Shown piece by piece: positions 1 through 12,204 of a stretch of 64,000 nucleotides of DNA. A program made the position numbers and the translations under genes. The notes under the pieces were generated by a model. That model made no database searches. It was not told where the DNA came from and was given only the letters and a program-made list of their open reading frames with translations. Origin of the DNA: Cladopsammia gracilis (taxonomy: Eukaryota; Cnidaria; Anthozoa; Scleractinia; Dendrophylliidae); the NCBI GenBank assembly GCA_022457155.1, contig JAJGOT010000437.1, positions 62,001-126,000 on the forward strand, in the 5' to 3' direction. Each line of letters begins with the position of its first letter. Position 1 is the first letter of the stretch.

Positions 1-247
1 TAGCCTTGGTGTTCATGAAATTACGAGTTACCTCTTAAAAACCGTCCAAATTGACTCAAAATAAATAATTATTTTGAATTTATAGTACTGGTGTGCGTAG
101 CACTTAAAAAAAGTGTTTGGGAATTCAAATAAGCGTTTGGCTCTGGGAACACATGCAAGCACTGATGAAGGGGTTATCCCCGAAACACCTAACTGTTAAA
201 ATACAGTTTTCAGTGCTCGTAACATACACATTGTATAATTGTGTATA
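1..247 (+). repeat. Terminal inverted repeat, left end of a 5.3-kb unit
   Basis: Bases 1-247 are the reverse complement of about 5042-5277 and nearly identical in direct orientation to 62011-62257. The enclosed 5 kb has no convincing protein. The repeat may extend left of the window. It holds a CTGATGA...GAAAC core at 162-186, discussed in the findings. Confidence 0.75.
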
Positions 248-1244
248 TATTATTAATACGATTTTATGAAAATTTATGATGTATGAAAATGCCAAAAAAA
301 CTTAGCTTATTCATGTTAGTTTTTTATCTTGGCGGCGCGATGTTTACAAGTTTATACTCAAACTCGTGAACACGCTACGCTAAAATTTCACAAACCGATG
401 TTTTATACGGAAATTATACCTATTATAAAACAACAGACAACATAAAATACAGCAGTCAAATTGCAGAGAATGTTGCATTGTAAAGACTTCAATTCAGAAT
501 TGAAAAACAAACTGAACAAGCATGCGACCGAACAGAGCGAAAAGCTATCAGATTTGCAAAAACTACAATCAAGGCAGTCTTACAAAAATTAATACATTTG
601 GACACAAATTAACGTTAAAAAAAACGTTACCTGCACTCGATACAGCTTTTTAGTCCCTTCCTTTAGCACCCAGCTTTCCAGAAAATTATGCGAGTTGAAT
701 TGTTCTTGTTGTTGTTTTGACACGGACCATTCGCTAAAGAACCCGCATCTTTAGTCCACACATTTCAAGTACGAAGTTAATCCATACTGAAAGCATAAGT
801 TGTTCTCTCTTCAATTAACAACGGATTTTGGACTGCACAGCGAGTCTCTGTTTCAGTTCATGAACCATTTCTCCATTGAGCAGACTGAGTTCGGCAAAAC
901 TTGCACACAACAACCCGTGATGCGAAAAAATACAAACTTGCTCGTTTTAGTTCCTACAGCTGCGTAGTGAGATTTTTCGGTTCCAATCCGCTTCAAACAG
1001 TATTTAGGAACATTTTCAAGGAAACATAAAGCATATACCATATTTCAAAGCCAATTATTAGAAGACAATTTCAGAAAATTGTGCTTGTTCGTTTTTTCCA
1101 GATCAAGCGGTTTGAACAGCTTTGCCAAGGTGAACTTTCATTCAGCTTTCCCAAGGTGAACTGTGATACGCGGCAAAATTTTCGCGCCTTTTTTCGTTCA
1201 GTCATGCGATCAGCATTTTTTCTTTCCCTTTCGCTATGTTATAA
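248..1244. other. Non-coding, no recognised feature
   Basis: A+T-rich sequence with only short chance reading frames (about 60 codons) lacking any recognisable motif. I see no RNA gene or repeat unit here. Confidence 0.5.
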
Positions 1245-1438
1245 AAGAATTTGTTCATGCTTTTAGCTGTGCGTATATCGAGTTATGGATGCACTTGGGA
1301 AGTTTGGAGAGCACTCAAGAGGCTAGAGTTGCACTCGGCTATCGCCTCGTGCAACTCTTACGCATCTTTCGTGCTCTCCAAACTTCCCGCGTGCATCCAT
1401 AACTCGATATACGCACGCTAAGCATGAACAAATTCTTA
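1245..1438. mobile_element. Palindromic MITE-like element
   Basis: The two halves are near-perfect reverse complements: the left half runs from 'aagaatttgttcatgc' inward, the right half ends in 'gcatgaacaaattctt'. The arms are about 85 bp with a short G+C-richer centre near 1340. Such foldback elements are typical non-autonomous DNA transposons. No target duplication could be assigned with certainty. Confidence 0.75.
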
Positions 1439-2154
1439 AAATGTCGATCTTAATATTACGAAATTCTGAACAAAGGCACATGCTCAAAATATCGTTGTTT
1501 ATCGCCTACCGTTTTACGGAACACGTGTGAGCCATAAGCTTCTGACTTCCCTTGAATACTTAGATTGATCTAATTTTTATAAAATCATCGTGTTTAGACT
1601 ATGACAAGTTATACAACAAATTGAAACTATGACAGCTTTTTCTAGCGCAGTAGTTGTGATACGCGAGTTGAGTGAATGAAGACTTATTTCAACCCTGTTT
1701 GCATGTGTTTGGAATCACCAAATTGTGCCCTTAGTTGATAACGACTTTCTTCGTTTTTCTCGGAAAAGAATAAACATTTCAAGAAAAAAAACTACATGGC
1801 ATTCATATACTTACTATAGACTATCTATGTGCAAAAAAGGAGTGAATTTGATTTTTTCAGCTTTACCGAAGATTTTGCGATTTGGTTTGATATTTGCACG
1901 GATCTGCTCTTAAAGGAGCTGTTGTCATGGGGATTTTGACGTTTTTAGGTCAAAATTGTCCGAAAATAAAACTAAGTATCTTTGTCATACGCGAAATGCT
2001 AAAAGAACACTAAGAGGAATTAATCAAGTGAATTTTCCAAGAGATAATAAACCATACTCAGAGTTTTAGCGAGTTTTCCAAGACATAAGGTGATAAACTT
2101 GTTGGAATAAAACGTTGCATTCCATTTCTATCCCGGCCATGTGCTGCCCAAGAC
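1439..2154. other. Non-coding, no recognised feature
   Basis: Only short reading frames without motifs. Nothing else supportable was seen. Confidence 0.45.
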
Positions 2155-3300
2155 ACTTATTTTTAGCGGAGCTCTGCGGACCAAAGGAACGCACGGAGCC
2201 CCATACTCCGTAGAACCTAGAACCTATGCCCGTCATTTTCATGATTAGCGGGCGTGTGCGTGTGCCCCCCCCCCCCCCCCCCCCCCCCCTGCGTTGGGCA
2301 CGGCTAGCTCGCGGGCGCGTATGACGTCGCAGAACATGTGCGTATGAGGCCACACAACATCCGAGATGTTTGTTTTCATAAGGATTTCACAACCAAAGAA
2401 GCGGAGATTTAAAGAATTTCCAAGCAAGCGAGGGACTTAGGGCTGGTTTTCACTATCGCATAAGCATAAGCACAAGCCAACATACGCAGACTCAGTAACA
2501 TGTTGATCATTAGTGCCTATTGTTCTATTTTGTTCAAACAAATGGAACTAATGAATAACACGTTACTGAGTCTGCTTATGTTGGCTTGTGCTTATGCTTT
2601 TGCGCTAGTGAAAACCAGCTCTTAAAGGTAAAACAGATTACATTTTTCGATGGGAATTTATGTTGATATCAATGTGTGATTGACTTTTTCTTTGTGTTCT
2701 TGTGTAGTTTTGGAGAATTGTTTTTAAAACGTGTTTAAATTCAGTTGAATCCATTTCTTGAATTTCATCCAAGGCAGCTCGGCGAACTTGATGCGCTACA
2801 AATGGTATGCATTTTGCTTCTAAACCTAAACTAATGGAGATTTAAATAAAATTTTTCGAAAGAAGATTGTGTTGTCCATTCATTGCATAGATTGAAAAGC
2901 GATTTTATAGTTCTATCTTCACTCGCGTCGCCTTATGCAAACATGTTTGTGTATTTTTGCAATCTTGATTTCCAAATAAGTTTCTCGGGTAATTTTTGAC
3001 AAGCAACAACTGTATTTTATTGGGAAATTGCCTTACTAGTTATTGTAGACGGAGAAAAAGTTGTTTTTGTGAACTTTTGTACGGTCTAAATGTACTGTGC
3101 AGACAGTCGCGTAATATTGTTTTTGAGAATTACATTTTAAAGTAATTCTCAAAAATAGTATTAGAAAATTAAAAAAAAAAAATAGCACGGTCGTCAATCT
3201 TAATTCTTGTGCCTCCGACCTTTCACCTTAGTTAAGCTTGTTCAGGGAGCGACGCTGTTAGGCTCAGCCTTTCTACATATATATCACTCTTATTATTCTT
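2155..3300 (-). repeat. Copy 1 of a ~1.2-kb dispersed repeat
   Basis: The reverse complement of this block matches 34311-35540 and 41187-42178. Shared landmarks are the G+C-rich stretch with 'catgaccatgaaaa' and 'ctatgagtatggagctgcgc', and at the other end 'aacaagcttaactaaggtg'. A poly-C run of about 26 lies inside at 2267-2289 and a complete foldback MITE at 2440-2622. No protein of the family is apparent, so it looks non-autonomous. Confidence 0.7.
2440..2622. mobile_element. MITE with ~55-bp terminal inverted repeats
   Basis: It begins 'gggctggttttcacta' and ends 'tagtgaaaaccagctc'. The inverted arms (about 2440-2500 and 2565-2622) include the matching blocks 'cataagcataagcacaagcc' and 'ggcttgtgcttatgc'. 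The 70-bp centre is A+T rich. It is nested in the 1.2-kb repeat and absent from the other copies, so it is a later insertion. Confidence 0.75.
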
Positions 3301-4215
3301 CGGTTTTCACTGATATAAATAATAACCCGACTTTTTAAGGCAACACTAAAACTGGTGACATAGAGCCTTTAATTACGGACAATGCCTTTTGTTCACAGTG
3401 TCTTTGTGAAAGAGCTTTGTCTGGGTCGTAAATGTGAAAATAAATATAAGTTTCATAGTTTTAAAAAAGGAAAAAAAGATAAAGCACTATTTATAGTATT
3501 CCATCATAAAGTGGGAAAATAATTAGCTGCATGAAAAAATGTCTTACAATGACGCAACACATTCTGAAATAATTGGTGTTTAGTTTTCAGTTGAGTGTCG
3601 AAATTAACTTCGCTATTGTTTTGGTTTTCCATTGCTGTACATTGTTATTACCTAAACGACACTCGCGCCACTTTCTTAACCAATCAGAAGTACTGAGAAC
3701 CAAAACTAATCGTGACTTGCTCGCACGCATTTTCTCGCGCTTGACGCCGACTCCTTGGCTGTGTCGGCTTCAGTTTTGCATGATCGGCAAGACAAATTGC
3801 TTTATTTTTGGTTTAACGATAACCATTATTACTCGGCTCTAGGCTGCCATACAATTACACAACACAACGTGAACGATAATTAGCTGTCTGCAAAAATATT
3901 ATGCATTGACATAAAACAACAAAGTGAAATAACTAGCTGCCTGTAAAAATATCATACAATGACACAACACAAAGTGAGTAAATTATGTTTGCATATGGAT
4001 ATCCCTCAACAGATCGCATCGATAATTCTCTTGTCGCTGCACATCGCTGTAGCGGCTCGCTCGACATTTCTCTCTGTTTACTGACCTCATTCCTAAAAAT
4101 CAAACACAGTAACAGAAGAATTGGAGACTTCTCAAAAACCATGGGTAGAGAACTTTGAAATTAAGGTACCATCTTTTAACAATGCATTTAAAAAAGTGTC
4201 GATAGGCCTTTGAAA
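3301..4215. repeat. Repeat block shared with 45480-46305
   Basis: The sequence from about 3300 to 4140 recurs in the same orientation at about 45480-46305 with scattered changes, and the following 4142-4560 recurs at 47423-47945. In the distal copy the two parts are separated by a 1.1-kb insertion. The short reading frames inside (for example one of 89 codons) are not conserved between the copies. Confidence 0.7.
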
Positions 4216-5041
4216 AACAAAGGAATTGTTCTACTTAGGCAATTTTCACCTCGGCGTTTGCATAGCTCATTAACGGTATAATACTGATTGTATGCCCTGT
4301 ATTATAAATTAATGTACGTCAAAGGCTTTTGATATTAGTTGTATAAGTCAAATTTGAATGCATAAACAAAAGAGGCCTTTCTTTCGATGTAACAAAAAAA
4401 AATTTTTGGGGCAATTTTTTGGACCATGGCGAAATCATACCATGTGCGCAAGACGCGAAGAAATAAAGCCGGCACCACAGCCAAATTTTACCGGCTCCTT
4501 CCACGAGAAATAAGCTTTTAGGTAGACTCGTAAAAATGCGAGCAGACAACTTTGAAATTTAACGTACACCTGTGATAAATCGCTCTTGTCATTACAATCC
4601 TAAACATGCTTCTTTAACAGAGCATCCTTAACCAGTGTTTCATTACTGCTTAATGCCGTAATGTTTTAGTCCCTGTGTGCTTCTAATTATCACCTCCACC
4701 TCGAATCTTTCAAGCAACTACGTTCTTTATATTTATTATCATGATTATTTTTTTATTATTGTTACTATCACCTCTATTCAAAATTAGGTTAAGCCTTATC
4801 GGTAGGCTTTCAAATGTTAATTTGTTACCCAGGATATTTAATGAGTGAAACAGCTTTCAACAGTATCACTTTACTCTGTACGGCGCTCTAGTTCCGAAGT
4901 TTTAATACGGTAAGTTTGACTTTGTCAATTTTCATTTGTATTTCGTTCCATGTTTCCACGGTTATCGCTCTGTTTCGACACGCCCTCTACACTTGCTGGA
5001 ACCTTTTAGGTCGATTTAGACATTATTTGACCTTTTGCTTA

Positions 5042-5277
5042 TGATGCACAATTATACAATTTGTATGTTACGAGCGCTGAAAACTGTATTTTAACAGTCA
5101 GGTGTTTCGGGGATAACCCCTTCATCAGTGCTTGCATGTGTTCCCAGAGCCAAACGCTTATTTGAATTCCCAAACACTTTTTTTAAGTGCTAAAGCACAC
5201 CAGTACTATAAATTCAAATTAATTCAATTTGGACGGTTTTTAAGAGGTAACTCGTAACTTCATGAACACCAAGGCTA
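5042..5277 (-). repeat. Terminal inverted repeat, right end of a 5.3-kb unit
   Basis: Reverse complement of bases 1-247. Together the two copies bound a 5.28-kb unit that may be a non-autonomous mobile element or a local inverted duplication. The third copy, at 62011-62257, is the mirror of this one in the right arm. Confidence 0.75.
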
Positions 5278-5295
5278 TGACAATGAAACCTAGAG

Positions 5296-5530
5296 ACGAA
5301 CAGACTGACTTGACCTATCACTGACTTGAGTCTCTACAGCCAATAACATCACGGCTAAACTGACCAATGACAGTTACAACCAGACGTATATAACATCAAC
5401 TGACCATTCACAATTCACATGACTCTGAAGATGACTTCCGCTCAGGTTGTCGAAACGTCAGTCATTGTCAACAACAACAGTTCTTTTCAGAACTACACTC
5501 ACCCGGACGATCACAAACGACAGACTAGAG
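5296..5530 (+). mobile_element. Left-arm-only ~235-bp insertion, SINE-like
   Basis: The right arm reads straight from 'gaaacctagag' to 'agtacatagtac', whereas the left arm has about 235 bp between, bracketed by CTAGAG at 5290-5295 and 5525-5530. That is an insertion with a target-site duplication. It carries a CTGAAGATGA...CGAAAC core at 5424-5456, of the kind found in Penelope-like and related retroelements. No coding capacity. Confidence 0.7.
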
Positions 5531-6975
5531 TACATAGTACGTCCAAAACTGTCTCCTTTGACGTCCGCACAATGGAACGATTACGAAAGTAATTTGTTAT
5601 ACGGCCGCCATCTTGGATCCGCCATCCTGGATTTGCAATTTTTTTTAAACCTCTTAAAAACCGTCCAAATTGACTCAAAATTATATATAATCAACACCAA
5701 TAAATAAAAGCTAAATAACGTAAAAATGTAAACATTGTTTTCCTTCATTCATTCAATCAATCGATTCGCATATAATTCACCGCATATAAGCGGGGCTAAT
5801 TAACATGAAATCACCACAACTGAGAAATAACGAAAATAGAGCTGATCTCAAACTGGCTTTTGTTTTTCACTTGAACATTTTACATAAAGTAAAACTTATT
5901 TTTTTAGAATAAAGAAGGAAAAAGAAGGAAAAAGAACAGAATCCTGTATGCCCCGAACCCGAGTCGTTTGCTTCATAACTAATATCCATATCCACTACAC
6001 CAACGAGGGCTAGCTGACAGGAATTGTAATTTTTGAACACATTTATACTGTTCCCCATAACCATAAATGAGAGCTAACCGATTTCAAGTCAATGCTTAAC
6101 CCTAAACACTGCAGATCAGTGCTAAACTGAAGCTGTTTTCTCTCTGTTCTGTGTGTAAGTCAGTAATATAAAGAATGCTACTGTTAGGTAAATGTGGCTT
6201 ATTTTACTCGCTTGCATGCGGTAATTTGATGTAAGTTAGACCGGCTTATATGCGGTTAATTATATGCGAATTGGGTGCATGGTGCCACCTTACTCGGATT
6301 TTGGTTAGGTCAATAAACACGATAGGTGAATCGCGAGTAAAAAGTAACGAAAAACCAGCAATAAGCACATACAATTGCAGAGAAGAATGTTCTTTCTTCC
6401 TTGAGATTAGAACTTTCCGATTTAGCGGATTAAATCCGCGAAAGTGGAACTACAGTTTCTCGTGCAATGTTGTGAAGTCAGTTTGCTACTTTGAAATAGT
6501 ATTACGACCGGCAAACATTGGTTGTATGTTTTGGTGATATGGCCACGCATTTTAAAACAGAGTCTGTGTTTCGTTCGAAACACGAATAATCGAATCACAG
6601 TTCGCATAACATAATATGGAATAACAGAATGAGTAAATACAGAAGAGAATTGTTAACGCAGAAAACATAATTCGCAAAGAATAATCCAATGCAAGGGCAA
6701 CGAAAACAACAGCGATGTTTTGCCGAACATAATTGAGAATACGTAAAAAACAATTCGTAACATCAAAAATACCAGTGATAACTGTAAAAAAAAAACATCG
6801 GCAAACAGCATAACTAAATCCCAAACATAATCTTGGCGATAATCACACCTCATAATACACATGCGAACATTTGATTGACAGCAAAATTTGCGTCTACGAC
6901 CGACGTGTTTCAATGGGCGCGATTCCGGAATTGATGGTTTGCAACCATTCCCAAAGGAATTAACGAACAAAAGAC
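5531..6975. other. Non-coding arm sequence
   Basis: Mirrors about 60546-61990. Apart from the tRNA-like block (5945-6010) I see no gene. The ORF of 144 codons over 6653-7087 is not conserved in frame in the mirror copy and starts inside a palindrome. Confidence 0.5.
5945..6010 (-). pseudogene. tRNA-like block (tRNA-derived relic)
   Basis: On the minus strand the block begins 'gccctcgttggtgtagtgg', which resembles a tRNA 5' half with an A-box (TGGTGTAGTGG). It then carries 'ctcgggttcgggg', resembling a B-box. The acceptor and anticodon stems do not close convincingly. The mirror copy at about 61563-61630 has a further weakened B-box. A tRNA pseudogene or the head of a tRNA-derived SINE are equally possible. 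Confidence 0.35.
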
Positions 6976-7053
6976 ATGGCGGCCATGTTGGATGACACAA
7001 CAATAGAAGCCAATGAGAAATCTTTTGTTGACTGTCATCCAACATGGCCGCCG
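6976..7053. repeat. Palindrome with 'gccatgttggatgaca' arms
   Basis: Arms 'ggcggccatgttggatgaca' and its reverse complement are separated by about 35 bp. The mirror copy is at 60469-60545. Part of a small foldback element. Confidence 0.65.
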
Positions 7054-7892
7054 TGACGTAAGACGCAAACCACCTATAGGCTGTCATTTCAGTTCGTGCT
7101 CCAAAGCACGCTTCAATAATACATGTATTAATATCAGTGCCTTGTAAAACTATTCAAAGTACTATTTGAAAAGTGAGCAGTAGTAGCCAAGAGTTTTACA
7201 CCTGATAAAACACTTGCTGCAATTTGTTTTTGAACGACTTCAAAAATAATTTATCTTTTTGGCGGGCTCGTGCTGAGTGGCAAGTTCATCCGCGGTGGAG
7301 GTTTTGAGTTATAACTGACACTACAAATTAACTAATAACAGAGAGTCATAAAAGTTTCTTTAACAGCAACGTATTGGTTGAACGAAGTTCGTTCTGAGTT
7401 ATAAATCATTCGAATCTTGTAGCCGCATAAATGCTAACAAATTTAAAAAACGTTCTATGGTTAAAAAGTTTAGAATGTATGAGCTTTCGAGTGCCAGTCT
7501 GCAATCTTTGACAAATGATAAAGAATGAAATGCGCAAACATGGAAATATATACGGTAAAAAGTGTGAAGTAGAAAAATACCGATAGAAACAAAAAAAATA
7601 CTTTTGGGGGAATAAAATGCTAATACAAAGTTTTTAAAAGAATTGAATATTACCTAGGTACTTGTTTCGAGTTATTGTCCGCTTCGCTTGTAACTGCGGT
7701 AGGCCAAGATTCCAGTGTTTCGTTACGCGAAAATTTTCCTTATCACTTAAACTTTTTACCGTATGTATTTCCATGTTCGCCCTTTTTATTCATTATTCGT
7801 CGAAGAGTCCCTTTCCAGATATATCAACAACAATGGCTTAGCAGTCTATGAATATTCCGTGAAACGATTCAACACATAAGATTAACGTAGTA
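7054..7892. other. Non-coding arm sequence
   Basis: Mirrors about 59490-60468. No supportable gene. The right copy carries an extra ~140-bp MITE that is absent here. Confidence 0.45.
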
Positions 7893-8021
7893 AGGGTTAG
7901 ACAATGAACGCGAGTGTTCTATGGGATATAGCGCCTCGAGCATAGATAGAAGGCCACGAGGGCGTAGCCCAAGTGGCACTTCTATCTAATGCGAGAGGCG
8001 CTATATCCCTTAGGACACGAT
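7893..8021. mobile_element. Palindromic MITE ('gcgcctcgagcatagatag' family)
   Basis: The arms 'atgggatatagcgcctcgag' and 'gagaggcgctatatccc' fold onto each other around 'gccacgagggcgtagccc'. Further copies lie at 46306-46453, where the outer arm 'ggttagacaatgaacgc' is present at both ends, and at 59358-59488 (mirror). The left copy has lost its right outer arm. Confidence 0.75.
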
Positions 8022-11000
8022 GAGTCGTTATTTTACCCCACAATTTCCCTGGGCTTCAAAGCCCCCGCCTCTTTACATAATTTAAGACAGTTTATGGGAT
8101 ATAGAGCACACAAATACTGGGCACTGATTGGCTGAGTGGGTGTGACCATTTTCTAAATAATGGATAGAAAGAACGAGGTATTGCAAACTGGCAATCGAAA
8201 CCACATATTTAAAACTTTTTAACCAGAGAAGGTTTTTTAAGTTTGTAAATATGCCTTATCACCTGGTTACTCGTCCATTTTTAAAGCATAAATATGCGTT
8301 GCTTTATTCGATGACATCTTGTCTGAAAGTCTATTTTGCCAAGCTAACGGCAGCTACGTTCATCGGATAACAAAGAAGCAAAGCACTTAAATCGCTTTGT
8401 TTGTAACTTTTGTTTTACTACGGAAATAATTCAGTTATGCAAATATGTGTTTATCTTTATTCATGAATACACATGGTGTTTTGAATCAAGACGTAATCAC
8501 ACCTCCCGAAAAAAGTCACACCTTTGCACTTAAGTGTGCTTTTATGTGCACACACTCTAGAAGAATGAAATGAAAATCTAAGACTGAAGCTGCAGTTTTA
8601 TGAGACTATTCGAGAAAGAGGTCTTTGCGAGCTCAAAGTTGCGCGCGCTCGGGTTGCCAAGCTGAATATTTAACGATAATTCACGAATGTTTCGGCGTGG
8701 TTTCGGCAGCGTCACTTACTACAAAAGGCCTATTGTTTAATTCTTAAAGTGTGAATGCGAACCGGTACAATAGACCATTTCTTGATACGGAGGTAAAAAT
8801 AATCTCCTGAAAAAAGTTATACTGAAGATGACTGGTATGGTGGATAAAACGACTTTGACAAAAATCACGGCGACGATTCAAAATCGTTTTCATGAAAAAA
8901 AGTAAATAAATAAATAACTAAATAAATAAAAATTGCCAATAATTTCATTGTCTGAACATTGAACCCCGCCTTCCCCTGAGACTAATATCAAATCCCTCTC
9001 TAGGATTTTCAGATTGACGTTATGGGTTTTTACACTCGTGTGATAGGTTGATATTTTATTAATTATTAATGAGTTTTGAAATAAAATGAAAACGGTTTCC
9101 TCTGTTCTTCATTCCATTTGAAGACGAGAATCGAAGCAGAATTAAAGGTACGTAAGTTTTCTGTGTAAAAGAGCCATATTTTTTACAGAAAGTTCAAATA
9201 TTCTAAGTCCAATCCAAAGTGTAGAGCTTTGCTGCATAGCAAAAAAATACTAGGACTAATCTGTGAAGGATATATTCGACATTGGAAGTTAGCAATTCCG
9301 TACAGGTCATGAGAACAGTAAGCAGCAAGACAATGTCTACCTCTCCACTCATTTAAATCTTAGGCAGTTTAGAGCATTGATGAATATTAACCTGGAAAAA
9401 GAAAATGTTCCTGGCCGCGGAAAAGAACAATATAAAATGCGCAAAGGTAATTGCTTAATGAGGCATGATGTCACTTCATTCGTTATTACTGTGAATGGAA
9501 GAAGAATTTTTTTCAATTTGTTGTGGCTTTTCGCAAGTCAGAATTTATGCTCATGAAATAACAAGGTGTTAACGGTTCTTTATGGAAAAGTTAAAAAAAA
9601 GAAAAACAAATTCGTTACTTCACGCTGGTGTACTCGTACTGTCTTGAATAGCAAAAGGATCTCGCCATATACCGTATACACATACCGATTTCTCGGCTTA
9701 CTCTGTCAACGCAAGCCATACAGTAAAGGAACGTTTTGTTTGGTCATCAATTCAGCAGTAACAAATGTTCTCATAATAACAAGCGGGTGTCTTTCCTTCT
9801 TCACATTGTACAAGACGATTCGCTAATCTCTTGAGATAAAACTATGTATTTTCCGTCCAACTCGACGAAATGTGCACTGTATTCCACACTCAAACTTAAT
9901 TCCAAATCCAGACATCTTTTTTAAAACCATTTTTACGTTTGTTCGCTGAAATATTGCTTTCTAAAATTTAAATGTTTAATACTTTTTACTTTAATACTTA
10001 ATACTTTTCTCACGGCAGTATTTAAACCACTGACATCGTAAACCAGTACGTCAAAGATTTAAACGTTTTATTTTAACATTCGGCTGTCAGGTATGTCGGT
10101 GCTCCAAAAACACGACTCAATAATAAAATGTACTTGTAGAAATATTTAAAGTATTGTTTGAAAAAGGAGTTAAAAAACATTCCTCATTCGTCCCTACGAA
10201 AATTAAGGAAGTGCGCTTTTAAGCAAAGTGGAGAGTAGCATACAAAAAGAAACAAGTAGACTGATTGGCATTCCACAAATGTGCCAAATGCACCAACTGC
10301 TTCTGTCTGTGGGCATGGCATCTTGTCTGCCCTCGAAAATGTTGTGAATTTAAAGTTATGAGGTGAAGATATTCTCCTGGAAAATGCTATAGCAAAGTTG
10401 ATTGGTACGGTAGAAAAAACAGCAAAGGGCAGCGAGTTGAGTGGAAAGCCTAAAAAAAGATTGAACAAATGTGTATCCTGTAGTAGACAAATTTGTCGGT
10501 TTTAATTATCCGATTCCGATTTTTAAACAATCACTTATCACAAACTTTGCGCAGAAAAGCAATGTACTCCGCATTTAGGCCACTTTGAATAGATCATGAA
10601 AATTGTTCTTTTTACTATCAAAGCACCTTGAACATATGCTGTGTTAATTCATTTATCTGAAAGATTGGGCAAAACACGAATCTTCGTGCTTCTCAAAACC
10701 AAACTTTCCAGTTTAGTTAATGGGCCGAAATGCGCTATATTGTTCGAAATAAAGGTAAGGGCTTGATTTCGCCGTAAACATGCCCAGATATTGCTTGTTT
10801 TAAGGAAAATAACAATATATTTGTAAGGTGCTTGAAACAGGTTTGTCAACACTTCACTCCAGCACACCGCTGCGTTTGATTTTAAAATATAAGTTATGAT
10901 ATCAAGATAACTGCACAACTAAATCGATATAGTGAGGTTAACAAGGTTCGATAGGATTTTTGAAAATTGTATGACTTCAAACGCCAAAACCAAAAGAAAT

Positions 11001-11395
11001 ACGAAAGTCTGTAAAGAAATGATTCTTTGCTCAAACATTCATGATGTATTAAGGTATACACTTGAACAACAATTCCATGTCGAAGTTTCCTTTCATCGGT
11101 GTCACCGTGGAAATGGGATATATCGTAAAAAATTCGCCACAGATTATTAAAGCCGAGTGTTTTGGGTCGCACTTTTATTAATTTCAGAACGTCAGTTTTT
11201 AATTTCGATGCCTTCAAATTTCCGTTTCAATAAAGAAGAGAAAGATAACAAAAAAATTAAAAATTAAACGTCTTTACCTGGATTCGAACGCGGGCAAGCG
11301 ATTCCCGGTGTCGCTTGTTGAGAAAACGTGATTAAATTTTTAAATAGTTTAAACTTTTCTTGTTATGTCGAGAGATCCATATGAAATCCTTAGCT
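8022..11395. other. Non-coding arm sequence
   Basis: This stretch is mirrored at about 56009-59357. ORFs of 80-107 codons (9566-9826, 10184-10468, 10894-11217) are only partly preserved in the mirror copy, lack motifs, and change length through indels, so I do not call them genes. A tRNA-like 3' half lies at 11280-11325 on the minus strand. Confidence 0.5.
11278..11325 (-). pseudogene. tRNA-like 3' half
   Basis: On the minus strand an 8-bp stem (gcaagcga/tcgcttgc) with a 9-nt loop is followed by 'ccgcgttcgaatccagg', a good B-box and T-arm. No matching 5' half is present. The mirror copy at about 56098-56150 keeps the same stem and B-box. Probably a tRNA-derived repeat fragment. Confidence 0.35.
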
Positions 11396-11574
11396 ATAGA
11401 CTATTTTGTTAATGTTGTGTTCCCAGTGCATCTTGGGTAGTTCCAGTCCTTTGTAGGGGGAAACGACCAGTTTGGCAGGTAATTTGAAATTTTAATTTTG
11501 GCCGTTTGCCCCCACAAAGGACTAGAACTACCCAAGAGGCACTGGGAACACAACATTAGCAAAATAGTCTATTG
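11396..11574. mobile_element. Palindromic MITE
   Basis: The termini 'atagactattttg' and 'caaaatagtctat' are inverted, and the match runs inward through 'tgttgtgttcccagtgc' and 'gcactgggaacacaaca' to a short A+T centre. A mirror copy at 55826-56008 shows it was present before the arms duplicated. Confidence 0.8.
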
Positions 11575-11773
11575 CCATCAAAGGGCTCTAAACGCGAAGC
11601 GTCGGTTTATCGTGTTGATAATGTAATGTCTTTTTCTGTGGACGAGTATTCCTAATATATATTTCTTTGCATTTGGGGAAAAAAGAACTACCGATACAGC
11701 CCATGGAAGGATGGATAAAGGGAAGGAAGAAAGGACATAAAGATACTATATCTCGTTCAAAGCTTTGCGTATA

Positions 11774-11921
11774 CCTAATTCAATAAATGTTGCTTTGCCA
11801 ATTGGCAATTGGGCATCGGCGTTTCCGCATACGGAACACAATGCAATGCTTTGCTTTAGTGACCGCCAAACAACAACTGCCAAATGCCCAAAGCAACCTT
11901 AACCTTTATTGAATTAGGTTT
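11774..11921. mobile_element. MITE with 'acctaattcaataaa' ends
   Basis: It begins 'acctaattcaataaatg' and ends 'ctttattgaattaggt', with inner inverted blocks 'gttgctttg' and 'caaagcaac'. About 148 bp. Mirror copy at about 55476-55623. Confidence 0.75.
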
Positions 11922-12204
11922 ATTCACGAGATAGGAAAGAATGCAGCACAATGTATTTTTACATGCCGATTTCCGTAGTTCAATCAAAACAAGTCGCCAA
12001 ACTTCACTTTAAGATGAAAAAAAAAATGCCTTCTTTTTTATCCCTAGTTCGGTATTGTGCAAAATTTGTTAACCATCTCATTTTAACATCTCCACCAAAA
12101 ATTACATGTGGTCCCTTTTACAAAATATTATTTTTTCTGCACATGTCAATCGACCTGTCTGTTTTTTTGTCCAATTTATTTTAGGAGTCCTTGGTTTGTC
12201 AAAT

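Noticed and set aside
2066..2427. Reading frames with glycine runs
   Set aside because: They are made by a poly-C tract and lie inside a dispersed repeat; no conserved frame in other copies.
6653..7087. 144-codon minus-strand frame rich in hydrophobic residues
   Set aside because: It begins in a palindrome, and the mirror copy (60507-61019) keeps neither its frame nor its ends.
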